From assembly GCA_963809715.1 (NCBI GenBank), contig CAWEKO010000009.1, forward strand, positions 62,001 through 126,000: DNA of 64,000 bases, given 5' to 3'. The notes under the pieces were generated by a model. The model was not told the DNA's origin and did not search any database. It saw nothing but the letters and a program-made list of their open reading frames with translations. This document shows, piece after piece, positions 1-8,590 of the stretch. The translations under genes and the position numbers were made by a program. Origin of the DNA: Bog-473 sp963809715. Lineage in GTDB: Bacteria; Actinomycetota; Acidimicrobiia; Acidimicrobiales; RAAP-2. The number at the start of each line of letters is the position of its first letter. Positions within the stretch are counted from its first letter, which is position 1.

Positions 1-2
1 GG

Positions 3-30
3 TGCCCCGCCTTTGCCGGCGGGGCATTTT
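3..30 (+). terminator. Rho-independent terminator of a gene upstream of the window
   Basis: A perfect 9-bp stem, TGCCCCGCC (3-11) pairing with GGCGGGGCA (18-26), encloses a 6-base loop and is followed by TTTT at 27-30. This is a textbook intrinsic terminator. It probably ends a plus-strand gene left of the window, although a stem of this kind can work in both directions. Confidence 0.8.
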
Positions 31-148
31 CGCGTCTGGGGGTCGCTGCGCAGTACCGGGTTGGGTGGGGCGGCGGTTCGCCCGTCAGGGGGGTCGGGGT
101 GTGGTGGGTGCGTGCCGCAACGGCGTGTCCTCCGTAGTCTCTCGATCC

Positions 149-1039
149 GTGGCAGATCTGGCACTGGCCGTCGACATCGGCGGGACAAAGCTGGCCTGCG
201 GCCTGGTCACCGAGGACGGGGATCTGGTGCAGCGGGCCCAGGTTCCGACGGCCGCGGCCTCGCCGTCCGGTGAGGAGCTCTGGTCCCACCTGGCTGCGCT
301 CGTCACCGACACGATGGACCGGGTCGCCGCAGACGACCACCTCACCGTCTGTGGCGTCGGGTGCGGGGGACCGATGAGTCCGGGCGGCGAAGAGGTCTCG
401 CCGCTCAACATCACGGGCTGGCGAGGGTTTCCCTTGCGGCGCCGAGTTGCCGAGCTGACCGGTCTGCCCACGTACGTGGACAACGACGCCAAGGCTTTGG
501 CCCTCGGTGAGGGATGGGTCGGCGCGGCCAAGGGTCAGGGTGACTTCATCGGGATGGTCGTATCGACCGGTGTGGGCGGGGGAGTGGTCCTCGACGACCG
601 CTTGCTCTCCGGCCGGTCGGGAAACGCGGGGCACGTGGGTCATGTGATCGTCGTCCCCGACGGGCGGGAGTGTCCGTGCGGCGGCCGCGGCTGCCTCGAG
701 GCGGAAGCGTCGGGCACGGCCATCGCGGCGATCACCGGGCGGCCGGCGGCGGAGGCGCCGCCGGAGCTGGTGGAACGGACCGGCCGCCTGGTCGGCCTGG
801 CGCTCGCGTCGGTGGCGAACCTGCTCGATCTGCCTCTGGCCGTGGTGAGTGGGTCGGTCGCCCTCGGCTTCGGCGCTCCCTTCTTCGCGGCGGCGCAGTC
901 CGAAATGGATCTGCGCTGCCGTCTCGACTTCGCCCGCGGGACCAAGGTCGTGCCCGGCGCCCTGGGTGACAGCGGGCCGCTCGTCGGGGCGGCCCGGGTC
1001 GGCTGGAGCGCCCTCGGGCGTGGGGGCAGCGGTGAGTGA
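149..1039 (+). CDS. ROK-family sugar kinase (glucokinase-like)
   Basis: This is predicted to phosphorylate a hexose such as glucose with ATP in the cytoplasm. From the GTG at 149 the product is 296 aa. It begins with the phosphate-binding motif DIGGTK at residues 9-14, has a DNDAK catalytic region in the middle, and carries the ROK cysteine cluster CPCGGRGC from Cys175, which normally binds zinc. The frame is open upstream to position 2, but the first 49 codons are arginine/glycine-rich and overlap a terminator, so the 149 start is preferred. The next gene overlaps its last codons (GTG at 1032). Substrate specificity cannot be read from the sequence. Confidence 0.85.
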   Translation: MADLALAVDIGGTKLACGLVTEDGDLVQRAQVPTAAASPSGEELWSHLAALVTDTMDRVAADDHLTVCGVGCGGPMSPGGEEVSPLNITGWRGFPLRRRVAELTGLPTYVDNDAKALALGEGWVGAAKGQGDFIGMVVSTGVGGGVVLDDRLLSGRSGNAGHVGHVIVVPDGRECPCGGRGCLEAEASGTAIAAITGRPAAEAPPELVERTGRLVGLALASVANLLDLPLAVVSGSVALGFGAPFFAAAQSEMDLRCRLDFARGTKVVPGALGDSGPLVGAARVGWSALGRGGSGE

Positions 1040-1313
1040 TCGTGGCGGCGGCTGGTCACGGCACGTCCGGGTGGTCCTCGGTGCCGTCCTGGAGCATCCC
1101 TCCCTGTGGTGGCCGGCCATGGGTGCCGTGCGGAGGCTGGCCCGGCGGGGCTGGTGGCACCGGGCCCCCTTTCTTCCCGTCCCGGGCGACGCGTATTGGC
1201 ACTTTCGCCTCGTGACGGCCTACGGCGGGGACGGGAGTGGGGGCGACCTCACCAAGGAAGATGTCGTTGCCTTCCTGCGGTGGTGTCAGAGGACCCGGCC
1301 CCCCGGCGGGTAG
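1032..1313 (+). CDS. Small conserved-type protein of unknown function
   Basis: A 93-aa basic protein starts with a GTG that overlaps the end of the ROK kinase gene by 8 bases, so the two are translationally coupled. It is rich in Trp, Arg and His near the middle (AVRRLARRGWWHRAPFLPVP) and ends in an acidic helix-like stretch, LTKEDVVAFLRWCQ. No catalytic motif or membrane segment is visible. The reading frame ends 12 bases before the HNH gene, and its codon use matches the neighbours, which supports a real gene. Function is not recognised. Confidence 0.65.
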   Translation: MSDRGGGWSRHVRVVLGAVLEHPSLWWPAMGAVRRLARRGWWHRAPFLPVPGDAYWHFRLVTAYGGDGSGGDLTKEDVVAFLRWCQRTRPPGG

Positions 1314-1325
1314 CCTCTGTCGGAT

Positions 1326-1832
1326 ATGGAGCGGGTGCTCCTCCTCAATGCGACTTACGAGCCGCTCGCACTCGTCTCGGACCGTCGTGCAGTCGTTCTC
1401 ATGCTGGCGGGGCGAGCCGAGTCGGTTGCAGTCCGCGTGGACTGCAGGGTGTTCCACTCCGCCCGGATGCAGATCGAAGTCCCCTCCATCGTCCGCCTGA
1501 TGCACATGGTGCGCATCCCGCGCTGGGCCCGCACGCCTCCGGTGACCCGTCGCTCCGTGCTCCGCCGCGACGGCGGGTTGTGCGTGTACTGCTCGCAGCC
1601 GGCGGACACGATCGACCACGTCATCCCGCGCAGCCGTGGTGGCACGCACGAGTGGACCAACGTGGTGGCCGCCTGCAAGCGGGACAATCTCGAGAAGGCC
1701 GACCAACTGCTCTCCGAACTGGGGTGGACGATGCGGGTGAAGCCGGCGCCACCGGATGGGCATCTCTGGCGGCTGCGGCACCTCTCGGACGTGGATCCGC
1801 TGTGGGAGCCGTATCTCGCTGCGGCCTCCTGA
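1326..1832 (+). CDS. HNH endonuclease-family protein
   Basis: A 168-aa protein of the widespread bacterial HNH family that begins with a motif like LLLNATYEPL. The nuclease core has a CVYC zinc pair at Cys86/Cys89 and the IDHVIPRSRGG motif with Asp97-His98. The second zinc pair reads CKRDN at 117-121, where family members usually have CxxCN, so one expected ligand (residue 120) is Asp. The biological role of this family is unclear; it is a housekeeping-context gene here, not part of a visible restriction or mobile system. A TAGCCT hexamer at 1311-1316, 9 bases before the ATG and without a Shine-Dalgarno sequence, suggests a leaderless mRNA. Confidence 0.85.
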   Translation: MERVLLLNATYEPLALVSDRRAVVLMLAGRAESVAVRVDCRVFHSARMQIEVPSIVRLMHMVRIPRWARTPPVTRRSVLRRDGGLCVYCSQPADTIDHVIPRSRGGTHEWTNVVAACKRDNLEKADQLLSELGWTMRVKPAPPDGHLWRLRHLSDVDPLWEPYLAAAS

Positions 1833-1838
1833 TTCGTT

Positions 1839-2519
1839 TTGCCTCATTCCCCGGCGTCCTCACCCTTCTACGACGTCGAGCGCTTTCGTTCCGAGTCCGG
1901 CCGCCTGGCCGTGGTCCGGGCCGCCTCGCAGCCGACGCTCGTCCTGGGGAGCACGCAGCCGCCCTCCGTGGTCTCGGCCCCGGCGGCGGCGGCGGCTGGT
2001 GTCGCCGTCGAGCGCCGGCGCGGTGGCGGCGGAGCGGTGCTGCTCCAACCGGGCGACCATCTCTGGCTCGACACCTGGATCCCTCGCGCTGACCCCCTCT
2101 GGGTGCTCGACGTTGCGGCGGCGACGGAGTGGGCCGGTTCCTGGTGGTCCGCCGCGCTGGGCGAGGCGGGAGTCGACGGTCTGACCGTCCATGCCGGGAA
2201 GTCCGAGCCGGGAGCACTCGGAGACCTGGTGTGCTTCGCAGGCCGTGGCCCGGGTGAGGTGTTCGCCGGCCGGCGCAAGCTGGTCGGGCTTTCCCAGTGG
2301 CGGGCTCGGGAGGGCGCACTCTTCTCCTCGTGCCTCTACACGCGCTGGGACCCGGATTCTCTGGCGGCGCTGCTGGTGGCAGACGAAGGTGGGCATGGCG
2401 GGTTGGCCGATTCCGTGCGCGGCGTCGCAGTGGGGATGGCCGAACTGGTGCCCGGGTCGGCGGGGGACGTAAGGGCGTTGGCTGACTCGCTGCTGCGTTC
2501 GTTCGACCAACTGGGCTAG
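1839..2519 (+). CDS. Lipoate-protein ligase A family protein
   Basis: A 226-aa protein resembling the LplA/LipB/BPL catalytic fold. An RRRGGGGAVLLQPGDHLW segment near residues 59-76 corresponds to the family's RRxxGGGxVxH region, and a GRRKLVGLSQWR segment in the second half supplies the expected lysine. Activity could be lipoate or octanoate transfer to lipoyl domains. The usual histidine after the glycine run is not obvious, so the activity is uncertain. The start is a TTG 6 bases after the HNH stop; no better in-frame start precedes the conserved region. It probably shares a transcript with the upstream genes. Confidence 0.7.
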   Translation: MPHSPASSPFYDVERFRSESGRLAVVRAASQPTLVLGSTQPPSVVSAPAAAAAGVAVERRRGGGGAVLLQPGDHLWLDTWIPRADPLWVLDVAAATEWAGSWWSAALGEAGVDGLTVHAGKSEPGALGDLVCFAGRGPGEVFAGRRKLVGLSQWRAREGALFSSCLYTRWDPDSLAALLVADEGGHGGLADSVRGVAVGMAELVPGSAGDVRALADSLLRSFDQLG

Positions 2520-2663
2520 CGCTCGCGCACCGGCCCTCCGAGGGCGTTCGGCGGGAATCGTCGTCACCGCTTCCACGGTCGTCTTTTTCGTGTCCGGGTC
2601 GGGCCTGGGCGGACGCCTCGACGCCCGGAGTGTTTCTTTTGGGTTGCGAATGGAGCGGAGTAG

Positions 2664-2715
2664 TTGTCTGGTGGAGGAAAGGGGCGTAAAGTGGCGCGAA
2701 ATGGTGTGAAGGGGT
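2664..2715 (+). promoter_or_regulatory. mraZ promoter overlapped by an array of MraZ boxes
   Basis: A -35 TTGTCT (2664-2669), a 17-base spacer and a -10 TAAAGT (2687-2692) form a good promoter. Over the spacer, the -10 and the region after it lies a 10-bp-period direct repeat starting at 2671, 2681, 2691, 2701 and 2711: GTGGAG, GGGGCG, GTGGCG, ATGGTG, GGGGTG, mostly followed by AA. MraZ is known to bind direct repeats of this kind (TGGNG, or AAAGTG in mollicutes) on one face of the helix. The arrangement predicts that MraZ represses its own promoter and hence the dcw operon. Binding is inferred. Confidence 0.75.
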
Positions 2716-2779
2716 GCCAGAGGGCTTTGCAAGGGCGCCAAAGGACGCAGATCAGGGAGCGTCGTGGGAGAAACGGCTG

Positions 2780-3193
2780 GTGGCAGGGTTCGTTGGGAGA
2801 TACGAGCATTCGCTCGACACGAAAGGCAGGGTGATCCTGCCGGCCAAGTTCCGTACCCACTTCGAGCACGGCGGGTTCTTGACCGAGCACTCGGAGGGCT
2901 GCATCGCCCTGTGGACGCTCGGAGAGTTCGAGCGGCAGATGGAGTCGATGCAGGAGCAGGCCGCGCAGGGACGTGCGGAGCGGAACCGGGCCCGAGTGTG
3001 GGCCTCGAGTTCGGCGGAGGTCGAGATCGATCGTCAGGGGCGCATGCCGATCCCCGGGCATCTGCGGACGTTCGCGGGGCTGGAGACCGAGGTGCTCGTC
3101 CTCGGTGTCATCGATCGGGTCGAGATGTGGAATCCGGCCGCCTGGGACGAGAAGGTGCAGCCCGAGGAGGGCTGGTTGCTCGGAGACTCGTAG
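2780..3193 (+). CDS. mraZ: Transcriptional regulator MraZ
   Basis: MraZ is the autoregulator that opens most bacterial dcw clusters. It forms a ring of AbrB-like DNA-binding units. The 137-aa product has two copies of the fold: the first with GRYEHSLDTKGRVILPAKFR near the N-terminus, the second with EVEIDRQGRMPIPGHLR. The chosen start is GTG 2780, with a GGGAG ribosome-binding site 9 bases upstream; an in-frame GTG at 2714 would add 22 residues with no family similarity and lies inside the operator repeats. The MraZ-box array is just upstream, so autorepression is expected. Confidence 0.92.
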   Translation: MAGFVGRYEHSLDTKGRVILPAKFRTHFEHGGFLTEHSEGCIALWTLGEFERQMESMQEQAAQGRAERNRARVWASSSAEVEIDRQGRMPIPGHLRTFAGLETEVLVLGVIDRVEMWNPAAWDEKVQPEEGWLLGDS

Positions 3194-3210
3194 GAAGAAG
3201 GAACACAGAG

Positions 3211-3242
3211 ACAGAAATAGAGACAGAAATAGAGACAGAGAG
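3211..3242 (+). repeat. 12-bp tandem repeat in the mraZ-rsmH spacer
   Basis: The unit ACAGAAATAGAG occurs twice in full (3211-3222, 3223-3234) and is followed by a partial copy. The tract is purine-rich and less GC-rich than anything around it. It lies between the mraZ stop and the rsmH start, so it could affect RNA structure or translation of rsmH. A 17-bp minisatellite with the same CAGAGACA core lies upstream of bpa (25044-25111). Confidence 0.75.
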
Positions 3243-3408
3243 GAGGACTCACTCAGCAAGGACGATGACTGACGACGCGAGGACTCGCGAGACGTGCAGG
3301 ACCATGTGCAGCTCCTCGACCGGTTTTCTGGAGGTTCACTCCACCCACTTCCAGGTCGGTCGTTCGGATCTCCACCTCCCTCTCGACCCACCGGCCGAGG
3401 GGCTGCAG

Positions 3409-4347
3409 ATGGCCCACCCGTTCTCACACATTCCCGTACTGCGCGACGAAGTGGTCTCGCTCTACGCCGCAGTGCCACCCGGAACCGTCGTCGACGCCAC
3501 CGTCGGGGGCGGCGGGCATTCCGAGGCCCTGCTCAAGGCGTATCCGGCGCTGCGGATCATCGGCCTCGACCGCGACCCGTTGGCTCTCGAAGCCGCCCGG
3601 TCGCGACTGGTTCTGTTCGGGGACCGGATCACCCTGATCCGGTCCCCGTTCTCGGCTTTGTCCTCCGTTCTCGATGCCCAGCCCGGTGCGACGTCGCTTT
3701 CGGGCGTTCTGCTGGACCTCGGCGTGAGCTCGCCCCAACTCGACGAAGCGGATCGGGGATTCTCGTTCCGCTCTGACGGCCCGCTCGACATGCGGATGGA
3801 TCAGTCCTCCGGTATCGCCGCCGCCGAGCTGGTGAACCAGCGCTCCGAGGCCGAGCTGGCTGCTCTCTTCCGCGAGAACGGGGAAGGGCGCCTGTCGGGC
3901 CGCATCGCGCGTGCCGTGGTCGCGGCCCGGCCCATCACCTCGACGCAGAAGCTGGCCGACGTCGTGGCGGCCGCCGTTCCCGCGGCGGTGCGGCGGAAGG
4001 GCCATCCGGCCCGCCGCGTGTTCCAGGCGCTCCGAATCGAGGTGAACGACGAGTTGGGCGAGCTCGCCACCGCCCTGCCGGTCGCCCTCTCTGCGCTCGC
4101 CGTCGGTGGCGTGTGCGCTGTGATCAGCTACCACTCGGGCGAGGACCGTCTGACTAAGCAGACCTTCGCCGAATTCGAAACGGGCGGCTGCGTCTGCCCG
4201 CCGAGACTCCCATGCGTGTGCGGTGCCGTCGCCCGTCACCGCCTCGTTTTCCGCGGCTCGCGGAAGGCATCTGCGTCCGAGATCGCAGCGAACCCGCGCT
4301 CGGAAAGCGCTCGTCTGCGCGCCATGGTGCGAACGGAGGCCGGTTGA
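3409..4347 (+). CDS. rsmH: 16S rRNA (cytosine-1402-N4) methyltransferase RsmH
   Basis: RsmH methylates C1402 of 16S rRNA using S-adenosylmethionine. The 312-aa product starts HPFSHIPVLRDEVV, then the SAM-binding VDATVGGGGHSEALL, LLDLGVSSPQLDEADRGFSF and the late ISYHSGEDRLTK motif, in family order. ATG 3409 is chosen because a GAGG ribosome site precedes it and the homology begins at the next residue. An in-frame ATG at 3265 would add 48 residues of unlike composition. The stop overlaps the ftsL start (ATGA), so the two are coupled. It is the second gene of the dcw operon. Confidence 0.93.
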   Translation: MAHPFSHIPVLRDEVVSLYAAVPPGTVVDATVGGGGHSEALLKAYPALRIIGLDRDPLALEAARSRLVLFGDRITLIRSPFSALSSVLDAQPGATSLSGVLLDLGVSSPQLDEADRGFSFRSDGPLDMRMDQSSGIAAAELVNQRSEAELAALFRENGEGRLSGRIARAVVAARPITSTQKLADVVAAAVPAAVRRKGHPARRVFQALRIEVNDELGELATALPVALSALAVGGVCAVISYHSGEDRLTKQTFAEFETGGCVCPPRLPCVCGAVARHRLVFRGSRKASASEIAANPRSESARLRAMVRTEAG

Positions 4348-4865
4348 TGGCGCCTCCCGCCGCGTCGACGGCCACAGCGCGGTCCCGTCGTCTCGGTGCG
4401 TCTGATGCGAGCCGGCCGCGCCGCCCTTCGCTGCGCATCGTCCGGTCACGCAGCGGGAAGCCCACTCGACGGGGGCGCATAATCGAGATCGTCGCCCTCG
4501 CGCTGGTCGTTGGTTCACTCGTGGCCGTGGTGATCGGCCAGGCCGTCTTGGCCAACGACCAGGTGCAGATCTCCGCGCTCCAACACGAGCTGTCTTTGGA
4601 ACAGAGCACACACCGTCAGGCAGAGCTGCAGGTGGCGAACCTCGAGACGCCCCGGCGCATCGTGGGCGACGCCACGAAGGCCGGCATGGTGCGCCCGGCC
4701 CAGGTCATCGAGCTGCCGTACGTACCGCTGAATGCGCCCATTGCGACGCCCAACGTGACAGCGGCGCCTGCGCCGACCACCACCACCACCACGACGCCGC
4801 CGGCCACCACCACCTCGACGACCAGCGCCTCGACCGCTTCCGCGAGCGGATCCACCACGCCGTGA
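4347..4865 (+). CDS. ftsL: Cell division protein FtsL-like
   Basis: A 172-aa bitopic membrane protein in the ftsL position between rsmH and ftsI. A basic cytoplasmic N-terminus of about 48 residues is followed by one membrane segment (IIEIVALALVVGSLVAVVIG) and a periplasm-facing coiled coil (QISALQHELSLEQSTHRQAELQ), then a Thr/Pro/Ser-rich tail with runs of Thr. FtsL works with FtsQ and DivIC to activate septal wall synthesis by FtsW and FtsI. FtsL proteins diverge strongly, so the call rests on position and topology. Its ATG overlaps the rsmH stop, and its stop overlaps the ftsI GTG. Confidence 0.8.
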   Translation: MAPPAASTATARSRRLGASDASRPRRPSLRIVRSRSGKPTRRGRIIEIVALALVVGSLVAVVIGQAVLANDQVQISALQHELSLEQSTHRQAELQVANLETPRRIVGDATKAGMVRPAQVIELPYVPLNAPIATPNVTAAPAPTTTTTTTPPATTTSTTSASTASASGSTTP

Positions 4866-6967
4866 GCGTCACTACCCGACCTGACGTTCGGCGCGCGCGC
4901 GCCGGATCAGCTCCGCCGGCGGCCCGCACGGCGACTCGGACATCGCCCGGAAGGCCGACCGGTCAGCGAAACGAAGCGGTGGTGGCTCCGCCGCGCCGGG
5001 CCGCTCGTCCCGCCCGTCCGGGCCGCCCCGGCGAGCGTCCGCGCACGACCCCGACCGGTCGCCCGGGCCAGAGGCCGACGTCCACCGCGCGGCCCACCCA
5101 GGCCAGACCACATCGCGCCCCGGCAAGGAAATCGTCGCGCCAACACGGGAGATCGTGGGCCACAGGGACGTTCGTGCGGCGGGTCAGGCTGGTCCGCCTC
5201 ATCCTGGTCTTGACCCTCGTGCTCGTGATGGCCCGTCTGGTCCAGATCCAGGTGCTGCATGCGGGAACCTACGCGGCAGCGGCGCGAGGCGAGTCTTCCA
5301 TCACGGTTCCCCTCCCGTCGCTCCGCGGTGGGATCTATGCACGAGACGGTGCGCCGCTGGCGCTGTCGGTGGCCACCGACGATGTGGTGGCAGACGACTT
5401 TCAAGTGGAGCACCCGGTGCAGACCGCATTGGCGCTCTCCCCGATACTCCATGTGCCCGCCACCACCTTGGCCGCCGAGCTGCGCCGTCATTCCGGTTAC
5501 GTGGTACTGGCCAAGCAACTCTCGAAGTCCGACGGGCAGAAGATCGCGACGGATGCCTTCCCGGGCATCACCTTGATCGATGACGCGAAGCGGATCGTGC
5601 CCAATGGGAACCTGGCATCACCCGTCGTCGGCTTTACCAACGCCGCGGGGCAGGGCGCCGCTGGGCTCGAGTACGGCAACAACCACCAGTTGGCCGGCAC
5701 GGACGGGAAGGAGACCATTCTGGAATCTCCTTCCGGAGTGCCCCTGCCGCAGTCGCCGGTCACCAACCGGGTGGCGACGAAGCCCGGGGCCGGCGTCGAG
5801 CTGACTCTCGACACGCAATTGCAGTACGAGTCAGAGCAGGCCTTGGCCAAGGCCATCGTCTCCTCACACGCGGTGAGCGGCACCGCCGTCGTCATGGATG
5901 TGAAGACTGGGCAGATCCTCTCCATGGCCAATCTGGCAGCAACGCATCCGAACGGCTTGGGGACGTCACCGACCGCCCCGGCCGCGCCCACGGGCGGCGT
6001 CGTGCCCATCGGTCCTGGTGATGCTGTGAACGAGGCGCCGAGCAACCTCGCCGTGACCCAGCTCTACGAACCGGGATCGGTCTTCAAACTGGTCACCTTC
6101 TCCGCTGCGTTGCAGGCGGGTTTGATCAACCCCAACTCGGTGTTCACCGTGCCCGATCAGATCCAGCTCGACGGCTCGACGTTCCACGACGCGGAGCCGC
6201 ACCCGACGGAGCAGTTGACCGCCACGCAGATCCTGGCCCAGTCCTCGAACATCGGCACGTCGGAGATTGCGCAGGAAGTCAACGAGACGCGGCTGCTCAA
6301 TCAGGTCAAGGCGCTCGGCTTCGGTCAGCCGACCGGGCTGAACTTCCCGGGCGAGTCACCGGGTCTCCTGGCCACTGCGGCCAGCTGGGAGCCAACCGAC
6401 TATGTGTCGCTCCCGATCGGACAGGTGGACGCCGTCAGCGCGCTCCAGGTCCTCGACGCCTACAACGCCGTGGCGAACGGGGGGACCTTCGTCGCACCGA
6501 AGCTCGTCCAGGCCACTGTCAGTCCGTCGGGAGCCATGACGCAGGCCGCGCCGTCGGCCACCCACGAGGTGTTCTCGCCCTCGGTCGACTCCGCGCTGAC
6601 CTCCATGCTCGGTCAGGTGGTGGACGCCGGCACCGGCGGCAACGCGGCCGTCCCCGGCTACACCGTGGCGGGCAAGACGGGCACGGCCCAGATCCCGACC
6701 ACCGGGAAGGACTCCTACGTGACCGGCGCGTACATGGCCTCCTTCGTCGGTTTCGCCCCGGCGGCCAATCCGACCCTTTCGATGATCGTGGTCCTTGACC
6801 GCCCGACCCCGATCTTCGGCGGCACGGTGGCCGCACCCGTCTTTTCCCAGATCATGAGCTATGCGCTCCACCGCTACGACATCCCCACGACGCCGGGAGC
6901 CCAGACGAGCGTGACTCCAGGCACCAGCACCCAGACGGCGAGCGCCCAGGCGCAGGACATCACGTGA
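4862..6967 (+). CDS. ftsI: Septal peptidoglycan transpeptidase FtsI (PBP3, class B PBP)
   Basis: FtsI cross-links septal peptidoglycan together with FtsW. The 701-aa product has a long, very Arg/Pro-rich cytoplasmic N-terminus (about 105 residues), one membrane anchor (VRLILVLTLVLVMARLVQIQV), a PBP dimerisation domain, and a transpeptidase domain with catalytic Ser406 in the SVFK motif, SSN at 461-463 and KTG at 605-607. The tail is Thr/Ser-rich. All three active-site motifs are intact, so it should bind beta-lactams. The GTG start overlaps the ftsL stop by 4 bases. The extended basic N-terminus is common in actinobacterial FtsI. Confidence 0.93.
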   Translation: MSVTTRPDVRRARAGSAPPAARTATRTSPGRPTGQRNEAVVAPPRRAARPARPGRPGERPRTTPTGRPGQRPTSTARPTQARPHRAPARKSSRQHGRSWATGTFVRRVRLVRLILVLTLVLVMARLVQIQVLHAGTYAAAARGESSITVPLPSLRGGIYARDGAPLALSVATDDVVADDFQVEHPVQTALALSPILHVPATTLAAELRRHSGYVVLAKQLSKSDGQKIATDAFPGITLIDDAKRIVPNGNLASPVVGFTNAAGQGAAGLEYGNNHQLAGTDGKETILESPSGVPLPQSPVTNRVATKPGAGVELTLDTQLQYESEQALAKAIVSSHAVSGTAVVMDVKTGQILSMANLAATHPNGLGTSPTAPAAPTGGVVPIGPGDAVNEAPSNLAVTQLYEPGSVFKLVTFSAALQAGLINPNSVFTVPDQIQLDGSTFHDAEPHPTEQLTATQILAQSSNIGTSEIAQEVNETRLLNQVKALGFGQPTGLNFPGESPGLLATAASWEPTDYVSLPIGQVDAVSALQVLDAYNAVANGGTFVAPKLVQATVSPSGAMTQAAPSATHEVFSPSVDSALTSMLGQVVDAGTGGNAAVPGYTVAGKTGTAQIPTTGKDSYVTGAYMASFVGFAPAANPTLSMIVVLDRPTPIFGGTVAAPVFSQIMSYALHRYDIPTTPGAQTSVTPGTSTQTASAQAQDIT

Positions 6968-7055
6968 GGTTTGCTGCTCACACACCCCTTGCCCTTGTGA
7001 CGCAGCTGTGCCCGACGCATGCAACGCTGTCGGGTCGACCATGCCTACCGTATCC

Positions 7056-8585
7056 ATGAATCTTCTCTTCGACGACATCGAGGTCATCGAGTCGATGGGG
7101 AACCCCGCGACCGTGCTGGTCAGTGGAATTTCGCACGACAGCCGGCGGGTGAGGCCGGGCGATCTCTTCTGCTGCGTCCCCGGGATCGTCGACGACGGAC
7201 ATGCCTTCGCGGTTGACGCAGTGGAACGAGGTGCCGTCGGCCTCCTGTGTGAGCACTTCATTCCGGAACTCCAGAACCGAGCCATCGTGCAGACCCGGGT
7301 GGCACCGGGCACCGTGCGCTCGGCCATGGCGCGACTGGCCGCGGCCTTCTATGACTTTCCTTCCCGTGATCTCCTGATGGTCGGCGTGACCGGCACGAAC
7401 GGAAAGACGACGGTCACGCAGATCCTCGGGGACCTGTTGGTGGCCACAGGGTTCCCGACCGATGTCATGGGGACCCTTTCGGGCGCGCGCACGACTCCCG
7501 AGGCGACCGAGTTGCAGCGTGTGCTGGCCGAGGTACGTGATCGTCAGCGCGCCGACGGACAGCGTCACGCCGTCGCCATGGAAGTGTCGAGCCACGCGCT
7601 GATGCAATCGCGAGTGGAGGGTATCCACTTCGACGTGGCCGTCTTCACCAATCTCAGTCACGACCACCTCGACTATCACGGCACCATGGACGAGTACTTC
7701 GAGGCGAAAGCAAGGCTCTTCTCAGCCAACCACGCGCTACGGGCAGTTATCAATGCCGACGACCCCTGGGGCAAGAGACTGTTCGAACGGATACGGATTC
7801 CCGCGGTCGCCGTGCACCGGGCCGCAGCCACCGACCTCGTCCTCACCCCGGGACGGACGGAGTTCACCTGGCGCCAGCGGCGCGTCCGCACCGCGCTCAC
7901 CGGCGCGATCAATGTCGACAACACGTTGCTGGCAGCGGAAGCTGCCGTCGCGCTCGAGATAGACCCGGACGCGATCGCCGACGCACTGAGCTCGGTCTCC
8001 CCGGTGCCCGGGCGCCTCGAGGTCATCGCGATGCCGGGCCGGCAGGGCGAGGCAGGCCGTCCGCCTTTCACGGTCTTCGTGGACTACGCGCACACGCCGG
8101 CCGGACTCGAGGTGGTCCTCGGTGAGGCCCGGAACCTGACCCGGGGCGGAGGGGTGATCAGCGTCTTTGGCTGCGGGGGCGATCGGGACCGGTCCAAGCG
8201 GCCGATGATGGGCGAGGCGGCGGTCCGCCTCTCCGACCTTGCCGTCCTGACCTCGGACAATCCTCGGTACGAGAATCCCGGTGCCATCATCGAGGACGTG
8301 TTGCGTGGAATCCCCAACGGAAAAGAGAACAAGAACGTCACGGTCGAACCCGACCGGCACGTGGCCATCCGGCATGCTCTCGGGCTGGCGCGCCCCGGTG
8401 ACATTGTGGTCATTGCCGGCAAGGGACACGAGACCTACCAGGAGATCGCAGGGGAACGGCTGCCCTTCGACGACGCCGCAGAGGCGCGAGCGGTGCTGTC
8501 CGGACGCTACGGGACGGACCCCTCGACCTGGGGTGCGACTGCACTCGAGGCAACGGCGGCCGACAACTCGCAGCCCGAGGGCTAA
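7056..8585 (+). CDS. murE: UDP-MurNAc-tripeptide synthetase MurE (meso-DAP adding)
   Basis: MurE adds the third stem residue to UDP-MurNAc-L-Ala-D-Glu using ATP. The protein has an N-terminal substrate domain with GISHDSRRVRPGDLF, the ATP loop GTNGKTT from Gly113, the central MEVSSHALMQSRV and HDHLDYHG motifs, and DNPR at 401-404, which selects meso-diaminopimelate. It therefore predicts DAP-type peptidoglycan. The frame opens at a GTG at 7008 and has ATGs at 7041 and 7056; 7056 fits the family N-terminus best, but no clear ribosome site decides it. The next gene follows after 5 bases; murF, which usually sits here, is absent. Confidence 0.92.
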   Translation: MNLLFDDIEVIESMGNPATVLVSGISHDSRRVRPGDLFCCVPGIVDDGHAFAVDAVERGAVGLLCEHFIPELQNRAIVQTRVAPGTVRSAMARLAAAFYDFPSRDLLMVGVTGTNGKTTVTQILGDLLVATGFPTDVMGTLSGARTTPEATELQRVLAEVRDRQRADGQRHAVAMEVSSHALMQSRVEGIHFDVAVFTNLSHDHLDYHGTMDEYFEAKARLFSANHALRAVINADDPWGKRLFERIRIPAVAVHRAAATDLVLTPGRTEFTWRQRRVRTALTGAINVDNTLLAAEAAVALEIDPDAIADALSSVSPVPGRLEVIAMPGRQGEAGRPPFTVFVDYAHTPAGLEVVLGEARNLTRGGGVISVFGCGGDRDRSKRPMMGEAAVRLSDLAVLTSDNPRYENPGAIIEDVLRGIPNGKENKNVTVEPDRHVAIRHALGLARPGDIVVIAGKGHETYQEIAGERLPFDDAAEARAVLSGRYGTDPSTWGATALEATAADNSQPEG

Positions 8586-8590
8586 CGCCC

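Noticed and set aside
2520..2570. A terminator after the lipoate-ligase-like gene
   Set aside because: GCCC/GGGC can pair around TCCGA, but the stem is only 4 bp and no T-run follows directly, so it is too weak to call.
2714..2779. Upstream GTG start for mraZ
   Set aside because: It would place the first 22 codons in operator repeats, and the residues do not resemble MraZ; GTG 2780 has a good ribosome site.
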